Source: Cupriavidus sp. P-10 (GTDB lineage: Bacteria; Pseudomonadota; Gammaproteobacteria; Burkholderiales; Burkholderiaceae). From it: DNA of 64,000 nucleotides. Shown one piece after another: positions 55,867-64,000 of the stretch. Under the pieces are notes generated by a model. It had not been told where the DNA came from and did not search any database. It saw only the letters and a list, made by a program, of their open reading frames with translations. Each line of letters begins with the position of its first letter. The stretch's first letter is position 1. The DNA is taken from assembly GCF_003402535.2 (NCBI RefSeq), contig NZ_AP025171.1, forward strand, positions 682,001 through 746,000, written 5' to 3'. A program made the translations under genes and the position numbers.

Positions 55867-57303
55867 TCAGGCAGATCGCGCAAGCTGGACACAACGCTTT
55901 GCCAGCACGTCCGTAGGGTCGACCAGAGAAACGGTCGGCGCGCTTCCAACCTCGAATTGATCCGTTTGCGCAAATATCAACGGGAGTTCGGTGCAGCCGA
56001 GAATCTGCACCCTGGCGCCTTTGCCGTGCAGGTGAGCAATGGCAGCGCGCAGCAACTCGGCGCAATGGCCTTGCGTATGGCCTGCCTTGACGCCTTCAGC
56101 GCCGTAGATGGCATCCATGACCATCTGCTGGATCTCTGGCGCTGGCGTGATGAGTTCCAGGTGGCCCGCGGCGGCTTCGTGATAGACGCGGCTTTCCACG
56201 GTGCCTGATGTCGCAAGCAGGCCAACCTTCGAGCCTTGGCCATACTTGTCGACGATATGCCGGACCGTCTCCGTCAGCATATTGACGATCGGTACGGACA
56301 GGTGAGGCTGGATACGCTCGACATAGGCATGCGCCGTATTGCAGGGAATTGCAATCGCATTCGCGCCTTCGGACTCCAGCCGCTTGCACGTGGCGAAGAG
56401 CGCAACCGTCGGGTCGGCCTCCTGGTGCAGGAGGTTTGCCGTACGGTCCGGAATTTGAGGGTTTTGCTCGACGACCATCTTGATATGGTCCTGATCCTTC
56501 GCCGCAGTGGTGTTCTTGACGACTTTTCCCATGAAGTCGACCGTCGCGGCGGGCCCAACGCCACCGACGATGCCCAGCTTGAACGCGAGATTGACCTGCC
56601 CGTCCGCCAGGGTGGTGGCATAGTCCGCATAGACCTGGTTCACATCGACAAATGCGATGCCGCGCCGCTGCAAGGCCGCAGCCACGAGTGAGAGTTCGGT
56701 CATGCCTGGAACAATCAGCTCCGCGCCAAGTTCGATCAGTTCCTGGCAGGCCTGGCAAATCCGCTCCAGAGCGAGGCCTTCCGTATTGCCGGACCTGATG
56801 CCTCCAGGACCATAAATCGCATCCATCAAACTGCCCTGCGTTGCTTCGGAGGGATACACAATCTCAAAATCGCGGCCGAAGCTCTCATCGAATTGCCGCG
56901 ACTGACGCACGAAGTCCGAAGCAAGAACGCCGATTTTTCCACCGCGGGGCAAGGCGTCATTCAGCGTGGGCACCAATGCATCGAGCATATTGACGAGGCG
57001 CACCGACAGTTCCGCCTGAAGCTCTTCACGGAAGGTGTGGGACGCAAAGCAAGGCATGAGCACCGCATCGACCTTCCTGCTTTCGAAGGACTGGCAAGTC
57101 TTGAAGACATAGAGCTTGCGGCTGGTCATGCTCGCATTGCGGGTCAGTGGCATCGCTACATCGCGAAACGGATGCTGCTCGAACAGGAAGTGGTACCGAC
57201 CCTGGTCGGCCATGACCGCACGGCTCTTGACCAGCTTGAGAAAGAGGTCGGCGCCGGCCAGTGCGCCGAGCCCGCCAATGATTCCGAACGTGAGCTGTTG
57301 CAT
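55867..57303 (-). CDS. Tandem-domain aspartate/glutamate racemase family protein
   Basis: This 478-residue protein is two racemase domains in one chain (about 1-240 and 241-478), twice the normal 230-250. The C-terminal half has both catalytic cysteines, C321 (IPCNTAH) and C437 (GCTELPL). The N-terminal half keeps C85 (MPCFASHTF), but the second site reads GMTEL with M201, so it cannot use the two-cysteine mechanism. An internal pair may fold as the usual dimer. Substrate is probably aspartate by context; the start lies 24 bases after the aspA remnant. Confidence 0.8.
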   Translation of the reverse strand: MQQLTFGIIGGLGALAGADLFLKLVKSRAVMADQGRYHFLFEQHPFRDVAMPLTRNASMTSRKLYVFKTCQSFESRKVDAVLMPCFASHTFREELQAELSVRLVNMLDALVPTLNDALPRGGKIGVLASDFVRQSRQFDESFGRDFEIVYPSEATQGSLMDAIYGPGGIRSGNTEGLALERICQACQELIELGAELIVPGMTELSLVAAALQRRGIAFVDVNQVYADYATTLADGQVNLAFKLGIVGGVGPAATVDFMGKVVKNTTAAKDQDHIKMVVEQNPQIPDRTANLLHQEADPTVALFATCKRLESEGANAIAIPCNTAHAYVERIQPHLSVPIVNMLTETVRHIVDKYGQGSKVGLLATSGTVESRVYHEAAAGHLELITPAPEIQQMVMDAIYGAEGVKAGHTQGHCAELLRAAIAHLHGKGARVQILGCTELPLIFAQTDQFEVGSAPTVSLVDPTDVLAKRCVQLARSA

Positions 57304-57327
57304 GCTTGTGAGATGACAATAAAGCCT

Positions 57328-57739
57328 TATTGGTTGAGTGCAACCGGTGCACGCGGGGCGGTCAGGACCTCGGGTCGCAAGATCTCCGCCAGTGCTGCCG
57401 CCGAGAGAAGTTCGCGTTCAAGAACGATGTCAGCGACCTTGCGTCCGGTTTCCAGGGCTTCCCGTGCAACTTCCGTGGAACTGGCGTAGCCGATGTAAGG
57501 ATTCAACAGCGCGCGTCATCCAGCAGGCCGAGGTCCCGGTTCGTGAGTGCGGCCGCCTCCTTGATGTCGACCAGGGCGACAATCAGTTCGGGATACTTCG
57601 AAATGGGGTCGCCCGAAATCGGGAAATTCTCCAGCGCCCGCAGCGTATGGATGCCGTAGTACGCGTCTGCCGGCACCTCGCGGTAGCCCAGCAGATCGTG
57701 CTCGCGTCGCGTCCCCCTGAAAAATTCTTCCTTGCTCAT
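57328..57739 (-). pseudogene. aspA: Internally deleted aspartate ammonia-lyase
   Basis: The ATG at 57739 gives the normal N-terminus [19 protein letters not shown] through [10 protein letters not shown] (about 75 residues), then stops in TGA. In another frame the sequence resumes at [20 protein letters not shown] and ends PRAPVALNQ with TAA at 57328, the normal C-terminal ~58 residues. About 330 central codons, including the catalytic loop, are missing, and the junction shifts frame. The gene cannot make active fumarate-forming enzyme. Confidence 0.85.
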
Positions 57740-57817
57740 CGCGTTCCTCATCAGTGCGCCTGATTGGCGCAACCAGATTCTAGGAGCGCAAAGAAACCGA
57801 GCTGATGAGGATGTACA

Positions 57818-57848
57818 CTCAAACTATTCCATACCGGAATAGTTTGAG
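57818..57848. promoter_or_regulatory. Perfect 13-base-arm inverted repeat in the aspA/LysR divergent region
   Basis: CTCAAACTATTCC (57818-57830) and GGAATAGTTTGAG (57836-57848) are perfect arms around ATACC. The core ATTCC-N5-GGAAT matches the T-N11-A LysR box. It lies about 80 bases upstream of the broken aspA and 138 bases before the LysR start. Confidence 0.7.
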
Positions 57849-57985
57849 AAAGCGTCGCATGGAATGCTTTTAACACGCCTGAAAGCGGAGTTAATGGCAC
57901 TTTTTAGGCAAACAATACCGGTGAAGTCCGGGTTTACCACGACGGCCAACATCGATGAGCCTGTCGGCAACGAGGAGCGGCACAA

Positions 57986-58900
57986 TTGCAATTGAAGTGG
58001 ATAGAAGACCTCTTGGCCATCGAGCAGACCAGAAGCTTTTCCCGCGCGGCCGAATTGCGATTCGTCACTCAGTCGGCGCTTTCTCGCCGGGTCAAGTCGC
58101 TCGAAGACTGGGTCGGGGTCGAACTGGTCGACCGTGCAACCTACCCGGTCGAACTGACCTCCGCCGGCCGGCGGTTTTGTGAGCAGAGCAAGGAGTCGGT
58201 CGGCGCGCTGACCGAGGTCCGCTCAGCGCTGCGGCAGGAGGCCAGGATGCCTGGACGCTCCATCCAGATCACCGCCGGGCACACACTGTCACTGACCTTC
58301 CTGCCCAAATGGCTGAAGCAGTTTCACCAGCGTTCCGGGGATTTCAATGCCCGCGTCGTCGCAGCCAATGTCCACGACGCCGTCATCGCGCTTGCCGAGA
58401 GCAATTGCGACCTGATGATTGGGTATCACCATCCGCTCGTCCCGATGCAGCTGGACGAGGACAAATTTGCAAGCCTGACCTTGGGACAGGAAGCGTTTAT
58501 CCCCGTTTCCGCGCCGAACGGTCGTGGCGCACCAATGTTCGCGCTGCCTGGCTCGTCAGCGTCCCCTCTGCCATATCTCGCTTATACGGCGACGACCTTC
58601 ATGGGACGCGTGGTCGACGTGATTCTGAATAGCGTGGATACCGCCTACCATTTCCGCGCTTGCTACGAAACAGACATGGCGATGTTGCTGATGAAAATGG
58701 TTGTCGAGGGATACGGGGTTGCCTGGCTTCCGTTCAGCGCCGTCAGCGAGGAAATCGACGCAGGCCGGCTTGTCCGCGCCGGTGGCGACGAGTGGAGCGC
58801 GCAACTGGAGATTCGGTCCTATCGCGCAATCGCCAATACGAACCCCACTATGCAAGACCTGTGGAAATCGTTGGAAGATTCTGTCAACCGAGGCGCATAG
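57986..58900 (+). CDS. LysR-family regulator, HypT-like
   Basis: This 304-residue protein uses a TTG start behind GAGGAGC. It begins LKWIEDLLAIEQTRSFSRAA and its effector domain has a YLAYTATTFMGRVVDVIL and VVEGYGVAWLPFSAVSEEI pattern like E. coli HypT (YjiE). It is divergent from aspA and the racemase; that operon is its likely target, despite aspA being broken. Effector unknown, likely an amino acid. Confidence 0.85.
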   Translation: MQLKWIEDLLAIEQTRSFSRAAELRFVTQSALSRRVKSLEDWVGVELVDRATYPVELTSAGRRFCEQSKESVGALTEVRSALRQEARMPGRSIQITAGHTLSLTFLPKWLKQFHQRSGDFNARVVAANVHDAVIALAESNCDLMIGYHHPLVPMQLDEDKFASLTLGQEAFIPVSAPNGRGAPMFALPGSSASPLPYLAYTATTFMGRVVDVILNSVDTAYHFRACYETDMAMLLMKMVVEGYGVAWLPFSAVSEEIDAGRLVRAGGDEWSAQLEIRSYRAIANTNPTMQDLWKSLEDSVNRGA

Positions 58901-59011
58901 GAATGCGCGATATCCAGGGCCGGCGCGCACAGCCACGAACAGGCGCAAATCGCCGAGGGTTGCCGTCAGCAAGATTGGTGCGGCGAACGGCAACCTGAGT
59001 CAGCAAGGTTG

Positions 59012-59383
59012 CTACATTTCCGGCGGACCGTAGATCACGTTGGCCAAAGCACGTGCGCCCGCGGCCACCCCCACGGTCTGCGAGGGCGGTTGCGGCTGGA
59101 GGAGTCCGCTGCTCGTCAGCACGTTGGCGGCAACGACGGTGTAGCTGCCGGGAGCCAGGGTCAGCGTGGACGGCTGGGTCAGGGTCTGGCGGAACTCGCC
59201 GGGTCCCAGTACCGTGATGGCCGCCGACGTCCCGGACGGCAGGCCGGAGATGGAGATCATCAGCTCGCCCGTGCCGCTGGCGCTGCCATCGCCCTCGTCG
59301 TCCCCACCCCCGCCGCAGGCAGCGATGCCCAGGCAGCAGGCAATGAGGAATTGGCAAAGCGAGGATCGAAGTGCTACGGACAT
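59012..59383 (-). CDS. Putative lipoprotein of unknown function
   Basis: This 123-residue protein has a lipobox (IAAC) followed by a poly-glycine and acidic stretch, then a beta-rich domain with LTLAPGSYTVVAANVL, resembling small carboxypeptidase-regulatory/Ig-like folds. It is likely surface or periplasmic. Family not recognised. Confidence 0.7.
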   Translation of the reverse strand: MSVALRSSLCQFLIACCLGIAACGGGGDDEGDGSASGTGELMISISGLPSGTSAAITVLGPGEFRQTLTQPSTLTLAPGSYTVVAANVLTSSGLLQPQPPSQTVGVAAGARALANVIYGPPEM

Positions 59384-59602
59384 GGCACGCTCCTGTCACG
59401 GCCCCGGGCACAGCCTGCCATGCAAGAACCGAATTACGGTTGCACAAGTCCCGCGGGCCTTTCCGGCGGCAGGCGCGCACCGGCCTTATAAAAATACTTC
59501 ATGCGCGCGGCATCAGCGATGCGTATCCGTAGGCGCAAGCCCTGAAGTGGGTCGGGAATCAAGATTCCCGACCTGGCGAGGCCGTTGCAGGATCGGCTTG
59601 CC

Positions 59603-60934
59603 CTAGCGCAACGACCGGAACGCCGACCGCAACTCCGCGCTGAACAGCTCCGGCTCTTCCCACGCCGCGAAGTGACCGCCCCTGGCAACCTGGTTGTAAT
59701 AGACCAGGTTGGGATAGGCCCGCGCCAGCCAGGCCTTCGGTGGCCGGTAGACCTCGCCCGGAAAGACCGTCACCGCCGCCGGAACGGTGACGGGGCCGCT
59801 CCTTGCCGGTGCGGCGCTGGTCTCCCAGTAGATCCGTGCGCTGGACTCGCCGGTGTTCGTCAGCCAGTAGAGCGAGATGTTGTCGAGGATCGCGTCACGG
59901 CCCAATGCCCGCTCGGGATCGCCGCGCGTGTAGACCCAGTCGGCCAGCTTGTCATAAATCCATGCCGCCAGCCCCACTGGCGAATCGGCCAGGCCAAAGC
60001 CGATGGTCTGGGGGCGCGTCTGCATGAGGGCGGCGTAGCCGAATCCCTTGCTGAGGAAGTCCCTCGCCTCGTCGAACACCTGCTTCTCCTCGGCGGTCAG
60101 GCTGGACGGGGCGGGCTCGCCGGTCTTCAGCGCCATGGCGAGCGCCGGCGGCAGCGTCGTCGCGCGCTCGATACGGTTGACGTGAATGCCTAGCAACCCT
60201 TCAGGCGCGAGGCGGCCAAGTGCGTCGGAGACGATCGCGCCCCAGTCGCCGCCTTGCGACACGTACCGCGCATAGCCGAGACGCTTCATCAGCACGTCCC
60301 ACGCGCGGGCGATGCGGTCCGGGTTCCAGCCGGTGCCCCCGGGCATTTGGGAAAAGCCGAAGCCCGGCAGCGACGGGATCACCAGATGGAATGCATCGGC
60401 CGCGCTGCCGCCGTATGCGGTGGGATCCGTCAGCGGACGGATGCTGTCGAGCAACTCGAAGACCGACCCGGGCCAGCCGTGCGTCATGACCAGCGGCAGC
60501 GCGTTCTCATGGCGCGATCGGACATGGATGAAGTGGATATCCACGCCGTCTATGTTCGTCACGAACTGGGGCCAGGCATTCAGTCTTGCCTCGGCCTTGC
60601 GCCAGTCATGGCCCGTAGCCCAGTAGCGCACGAGCGGCCGCAGCTTGTCGAGTTGTACGCCCTGGGACCGGTCTGGCACGGTTTCCGGATCGGGCCATCG
60701 CGTCGCCATCAGCCGGCGGCGCAGATCGTCCAGGGCCGATTGCGGGATCCGCGCGCGGAACGGGCGGATCGCATCGGACGCGCCGGTGCGCGCCGGCGCG
60801 GACTGCCCGGCAAGAGCCAGCCGCGGTGAAAAGAGCGAGAGGGCCGCGCTCGCCACGCCGCCCAACAACAGGGAACGGCGCGGCAGGTCGGTTGTGTTAT
60901 CGGACGATTGCGCGTTCATGCGAGGCTTCGTCAT
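59603..60934 (-). CDS. Exported epoxide hydrolase
   Basis: This 443-residue alpha/beta hydrolase has a twin-arginine signal (LPRRSLLLGG), an N-terminal EHN domain (about 55-165, FRARIPQSALDDLRRRL) and the HGWPGS oxyanion motif. The nucleophile is the aspartate of QGGDWGA and the base histidine is in RGGHFAAWEEP. It opens epoxides to diols, here in the periplasm. Its start overlaps the cupin gene by 4 bases; an ATG at 60919 is also possible. Confidence 0.88.
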   Translation of the reverse strand: MTKPRMNAQSSDNTTDLPRRSLLLGGVASAALSLFSPRLALAGQSAPARTGASDAIRPFRARIPQSALDDLRRRLMATRWPDPETVPDRSQGVQLDKLRPLVRYWATGHDWRKAEARLNAWPQFVTNIDGVDIHFIHVRSRHENALPLVMTHGWPGSVFELLDSIRPLTDPTAYGGSAADAFHLVIPSLPGFGFSQMPGGTGWNPDRIARAWDVLMKRLGYARYVSQGGDWGAIVSDALGRLAPEGLLGIHVNRIERATTLPPALAMALKTGEPAPSSLTAEEKQVFDEARDFLSKGFGYAALMQTRPQTIGFGLADSPVGLAAWIYDKLADWVYTRGDPERALGRDAILDNISLYWLTNTGESSARIYWETSAAPARSGPVTVPAAVTVFPGEVYRPPKAWLARAYPNLVYYNQVARGGHFAAWEEPELFSAELRSAFRSLR

Positions 60935-61356
60935 TGCGCGCTGGCCTTGCCGGATGGCTTGGCCGGCACCAGCAGCGGCACGTCCTTCCTGACAATGTAG
61001 GTCGCCAGTTCCGACGCCTTGCCGCTACCGACATTGCGTGCCGAATGAACGCTGCCGGCCGGGATGAACAGCGCCTCACCGGTCTTCAGCGTGACTGGCG
61101 GCTTGTCGTCGAGCTGGTATTCCAGCGTGCCTTGCAGCACATAGGCGATTTCTTCGCCAGGGTGCGAGTGCCTGGCCGCGAAGGCGCCGGGGTCGAAGTC
61201 GACGCGGACCTGGATGGCATCGCGGCCGGGAATGCTGAGTGCGTGGTGGATCAGGTCGGTGCGCTGGATGTCGGAAGGTTGCGCGTGGGCGTTCAGCAGA
61301 GGCAGGCTGCTGCTGGCAATAAGCAGGGCGGAGGCGAAAAGCCGAGGCATGTTCAT
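60931..61356 (-). CDS. Secreted cupin-domain protein
   Basis: From the ATG at 61356 it has 141 residues with a signal peptide (about 1-25) and one cupin fold with the metal motif HSHPGEEIAYVLQGTLEY and a later HSARNVG. It may be a quercetinase-like or regulatory cupin; activity unknown. An AAGGAAA ribosome site precedes the start and it overlaps the epoxide hydrolase. Confidence 0.8.
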   Translation of the reverse strand: MNMPRLFASALLIASSSLPLLNAHAQPSDIQRTDLIHHALSIPGRDAIQVRVDFDPGAFAARHSHPGEEIAYVLQGTLEYQLDDKPPVTLKTGEALFIPAGSVHSARNVGSGKASELATYIVRKDVPLLVPAKPSGKASAQ

Positions 61357-61473
61357 GAGGCAGGTTTCCTTGTTGTGTGCAGGACGCTGCGGTGAACGCA
61401 TTGGCCAGCGTTGGCCAATGCGTTCACGCGGGGTGGGCGCGTCTCTTATGTAGTGGGTGAGATCCGGCCGTCC

Positions 61474-61893
61474 TCAGACGATGTGGATCTCGACATCGAT
61501 GTTCCCGCGCGTGGCTTTCGAGTACGGGCAGATTTCATGGGCGGTGCTGGCAAGGGACTGTGCCACCTGGCGCTCCACGCCGGGCAGGCTGACATGCAGA
61601 CGCGCCGCGAGGAAGTAGCCTTGTGCCGCCTGGCCAAGATCGATTTCCGCATCGACGGCCGCGTCAGCCGGCAGCGCGACGTTGGCCGCCTGGGCTGCCT
61701 TGGCAATCGCGCCAAGGAAGCATGCTGACCAGCCGGCGCCTAGCAGCTGTTCGGGGTTGGTACCGGCACCAGCGGTGCCGGGGGAGGACAGGTCAACGGC
61801 CAGGCGACCGTCTGCGCTCCGGGCGTGCCCGTTGCGGCCGCCAGTGGTGTGGGTCTTGCCGGTGTAAATCACTTTCTCGATGGCATTGATCAT
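61474..61893 (-). CDS. Organic hydroperoxide resistance protein (OsmC/Ohr)
   Basis: From the ATG at 61893 it has 139 residues with the two peroxidatic cysteines C58 (LLGAGWSACF) and C122 (EICPYSKATRGN). Ohr reduces organic and lipid hydroperoxides with lipoamide. The frame is open upstream to 61986. It lies in the TetR-controlled run. Confidence 0.88.
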   Translation of the reverse strand: MINAIEKVIYTGKTHTTGGRNGHARSADGRLAVDLSSPGTAGAGTNPEQLLGAGWSACFLGAIAKAAQAANVALPADAAVDAEIDLGQAAQGYFLAARLHVSLPGVERQVAQSLASTAHEICPYSKATRGNIDVEIHIV

Positions 61894-62021
61894 TGACAGG
61901 ATGTTCCAGGTTGAGAGGGGGTTGCCACGTGGGACAGGGCATCGCCGGAGGTGGCGTGTACCGGCGATGCGATGCAGGCGGAGCAAGTCGGATCGGAGAC
62001 CTGGACCGCCTGCAATGCGAG

Positions 62022-62987
62022 TTATCGGAATGCAGCGCGAACCTCTTGCACGGCTTGCTGCGGGTCCTGCAGATGCGGGTAGTGCCCGATGCCAGGAAGC
62101 TCGGTGAACGGTGCATGCGCCTTCTGCGCAAACTCGATCCCCATTTCCTTCCGGATATAGATGTCCTTTTCACCCCAGACCACCTTGACCGGTGTCTTGA
62201 GCCGGTGCAGGTTCGCCTCCAGGTATGCCTGGTCGCGCGAAAAGTGCGAGTAGTAGTGGTAAAAGGCATCGGCAGACGTCATCGCGCCGTGGCTCCATCC
62301 GCGGGCCATGTCGTCCCGGAGTTCGGGCGAGATGTCGAACTGCGCTTCCGTGGGCAGGCCGCGCCGGTAGGCGTTTTGCAAGACATCGTCGCGGTTCCGG
62401 TTCAACTGGGCGCGGGCCAGTTCGGCCGACGGCTGCGCCTTCAGGCTCTGCAGGCTTTCGTACATGTACTGCGGCCGGTCAAGCGGGGCGAAGTCGCCCA
62501 CGATGATCGTTCTCGCAATGTCCGGTTCGTCGAGCGCCAGGAGCAGGGCGGGCAGCGCGCCGATATCGGTGGCATAGATGGTCAGCCGGGACGTGTCGAT
62601 GCCTGCCTTGCGGATGTATGCCTGCAGGACGCGCGCATAGTCCCTGGGCGCATAGGAAAACTTGTCGGCCGTGGGGCGCGACGAGAGACCGTAGCCGGGC
62701 CAATCGATGGCATGCACTTCGAAGTCATCGCCCAGCGACACGGCGATGTCCTTCCATGCGTACAGGGTTTCCGGGAAACCGTGCAGGAAGAGGACGGTCC
62801 CTTTCGCGCCGGGGTGGTGCACCACCATTCGCCTCAGCGAAATGTCCCTGTCTATCTCGATCCATCCGATATCGGGTTGTCGTGCCTGCTTTCGCACGGT
62901 GGCGTCGGCATGGGCGATGGCCGACGCCGTGGCAGCGCCGAGGATGAGGGCGATGGCAAGCAGCCGCCGCAGCAGATTCCTGGACAT
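62022..62987 (-). CDS. Exported alpha/beta hydrolase (epoxide hydrolase/dehalogenase-like)
   Basis: From the ATG at 62987 it has 321 residues with a signal peptide, the HGFPE oxyanion motif, a nucleophile elbow in YATDIGALPAL (aspartate, as in epoxide hydrolases and haloalkane dehalogenases) and a catalytic histidine in GIGHYPH. Substrate unknown. It is the second hydrolase of the run. Confidence 0.82.
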   Translation of the reverse strand: MSRNLLRRLLAIALILGAATASAIAHADATVRKQARQPDIGWIEIDRDISLRRMVVHHPGAKGTVLFLHGFPETLYAWKDIAVSLGDDFEVHAIDWPGYGLSSRPTADKFSYAPRDYARVLQAYIRKAGIDTSRLTIYATDIGALPALLLALDEPDIARTIIVGDFAPLDRPQYMYESLQSLKAQPSAELARAQLNRNRDDVLQNAYRRGLPTEAQFDISPELRDDMARGWSHGAMTSADAFYHYYSHFSRDQAYLEANLHRLKTPVKVVWGEKDIYIRKEMGIEFAQKAHAPFTELPGIGHYPHLQDPQQAVQEVRAAFR

Positions 62988-63017
62988 ATCAGCAGTTCCC
63001 GGACGTGGCATGCGGCG

Positions 63018-63239
63018 TCACTGGACCCAGCGCTCGACCTGCGCCTGCAGGCGCGGCCCGACCAGCAGGATGGCGGGAATGACGATCACGTAGCCGAGGC
63101 CCCAGGAGCGCAGCCACGTCAGCGCAAAGCCTTCCGAGAACCCCATATTCAGAGCGAGCAGGGCGAAGGAGATGATCCCCGTGGTCACGACACCCATCGA
63201 CAGTGCGAAGGCGATTTTCCGTTTCAGATGCAGGTCCAT
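63018..63239 (-). CDS. DUF2798 two-helix membrane protein
   Basis: This 73-residue protein has two membrane helices and a conserved start KIAFALSMGVVTTGIISF typical of DUF2798. Members often lie beside TetR regulators and hydrolases. Function unknown. It is the first gene after the promoter at 63264. Confidence 0.8.
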   Translation of the reverse strand: MDLHLKRKIAFALSMGVVTTGIISFALLALNMGFSEGFALTWLRSWGLGYVIVIPAILLVGPRLQAQVERWVQ

Positions 63240-63263
63240 GGCTACTTCCTTTGTGATGAAAAA

Positions 63264-63277
63264 ATACCAATCGGTAT
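63264..63277. promoter_or_regulatory. TetR operator copy 1
   Basis: ATACCAATCGGTAT, a palindrome with arms ATACC and GGTAT, lies 25 bases upstream of the DUF2798 start. The same 14-mer recurs at 63892. Confidence 0.7.
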
Positions 63278-63294
63278 ATTTTGGGGCAAAAAAA

Positions 63295-63879
63295 TCAGGC
63301 GAGGTCGACCACGGTTTTTTCCACTGCCGACATGACGGCCTTGTTGTAGGCCGCGTTTCCAGTCAGCCGCGAGATCATGACGGCACCCTCGATCAGCGCG
63401 ATCAGGGTGACGGCGGCCTGCTCGGGATCGACGTCCCGGCGGAATTCCCGCGAAGCAATGCCTGCCTTGATGACCGATACCAGATTCGACTGCCAGCTCC
63501 GGAAAGCCTCCAGGGCCTTTTCCCGCAGGGCGGGGTGGGTGTCGTCGGCTTCAATGGCGGTGTTGAGCAGCGGGCATCCGCCCTCCGGAAAACCTTCAGG
63601 AAGGTTTTCGTACACGCCAGTCAGGGCAAGCAGCTTTTCCATGCTGGTGGTTTTCGCGGCCATTTCGTTGCGGACCGCGGATTGCACCTGCTTCCAGTTG
63701 TGGTCGAATGCAGCCAGAGCCACCTCTTCCTTGTTGGCAAAGTTGCCGTAGACACTGCCCTTGGTCAGGCCGGTGGCCTCGGTCATGTCGGCCAGCGATG
63801 TTCCGGCATAGCCCTTTGTGTTGAAAATGGGCGCTGTCTTCTCGACGATGAGCTGGCGGGTGCGTTCGGCTTTGTTCAT
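63295..63879 (-). CDS. TetR-family transcriptional repressor
   Basis: From the ATG at 63879 this has 194 residues with the helix-turn-helix TSLADMTEATGLTKGSVYGNFANKEE and a C-terminal domain of the AcrR-C/YxaF type. It is the upstream gene of the run and two identical operators flank it, so it should repress itself and the downstream genes. A conserved cysteine (GGCPLLN) may sense electrophiles or oxidants, as in NemR. Ligand not known. Confidence 0.88.
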   Translation of the reverse strand: MNKAERTRQLIVEKTAPIFNTKGYAGTSLADMTEATGLTKGSVYGNFANKEEVALAAFDHNWKQVQSAVRNEMAAKTTSMEKLLALTGVYENLPEGFPEGGCPLLNTAIEADDTHPALREKALEAFRSWQSNLVSVIKAGIASREFRRDVDPEQAAVTLIALIEGAVMISRLTGNAAYNKAVMSAVEKTVVDLA

Positions 63880-63891
63880 GCAGGCCAGAAT

Positions 63892-63905
63892 ATACCAATC
63901 GGTAT
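63892..63905. promoter_or_regulatory. TetR operator copy 2
   Basis: ATACCAATCGGTAT, identical to copy 1, begins 13 bases upstream of the TetR ATG. It is expected to mediate autorepression. The rest of the window to 64000 shows no gene. Confidence 0.7.
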
Positions 63906-64000
63906 TTTTGTCAAGGACAGTCCATCCATGTGATGGCTGGCCCATGTCGCACGAGGTGTCAGCCGAAGCAAACGCCATGATTCTCAGTCCTGGTGCTGCA

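Noticed and set aside
1..64000. CRISPR array, tRNA, rRNA, insertion sequence or prophage
   Set aside because: No regularly spaced repeats, cloverleaf-like sequence, transposase or phage gene was recognised in either strand.

Overview
The window looks like chromosomal DNA from a Cupriavidus-type beta-proteobacterium (Burkholderiales). This is inferred from the very high GC content, the several solitary Bug-type solute receptors, an SDR-type threonine dehydrogenase beside kbl, an nap operon fused to a full ccm operon, and a CYP102-type self-sufficient P450. No rRNA, tRNA, CRISPR array, insertion sequence or prophage was seen. The gene mix (accessory catabolism, alternative respiration, many LysR/TetR/AraC regulators) suits the second replicon of such a genome, but replicon identity cannot be proven from sequence alone.

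Layout. 1-2662: an XRE/cupin regulator (cut by the window edge) divergent from kbl-tdh, which degrade threonine to glycine and acetyl-CoA. 2666-13868 (minus strand): one compact run napEDABC-ccmABCDEFGHI, encoding periplasmic nitrate reductase followed by the whole cytochrome c maturation system; neighbouring ccm genes overlap by 4-8 bases. 14004-18063: a MalT-type LuxR regulator and a Bug receptor. 18102-21640: serA, small envelope proteins and a TauD remnant. 21837-25808: an operon for galactarate/talarate-type sugar acids (aldolase, tartronate semialdehyde reductase, enolase-superfamily dehydratase, Bug receptor). 25831-28369: a Crp/Fnr regulator divergent from a class II aldolase and a GhrA-like dehydrogenase. 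29153-33429: an EamA exporter, then a Bug receptor and M20 amidohydrolase divergent from a LysR gene. 33483-37161: a LysR gene divergent from an isoquinoline-oxidoreductase-like molybdoenzyme pair. 37214-40530: a PstS-like protein and an extra polyphosphate kinase behind a Pho-box-like site. 40644-43893: a repeat protein, a GlxA-type regulator, a diguanylate cyclase and a tiny membrane protein. 43979-49653: an MFS transporter divergent from cyoABCD. 49676-54010: a TetR gene divergent from the CYP102 fusion, then a double-glycine leader peptide. 54307-58900: a second glutamine synthetase, a two-domain Asp/Glu racemase, a collapsed aspA and a HypT-like LysR regulator. 59012-63905: a lipoprotein and a TetR-controlled detoxification-type run (DUF2798, alpha/beta hydrolase, Ohr, cupin, epoxide hydrolase) with two identical operators.

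The items most worth following are the orphan double-glycine peptide beside the P450, the PstS-PPK pair without a transporter, the fused racemase with one degenerate half next to a broken aspA and a 13-bp-arm operator, the tandem repeats in front of the P450, and the nap-ccm superoperon.
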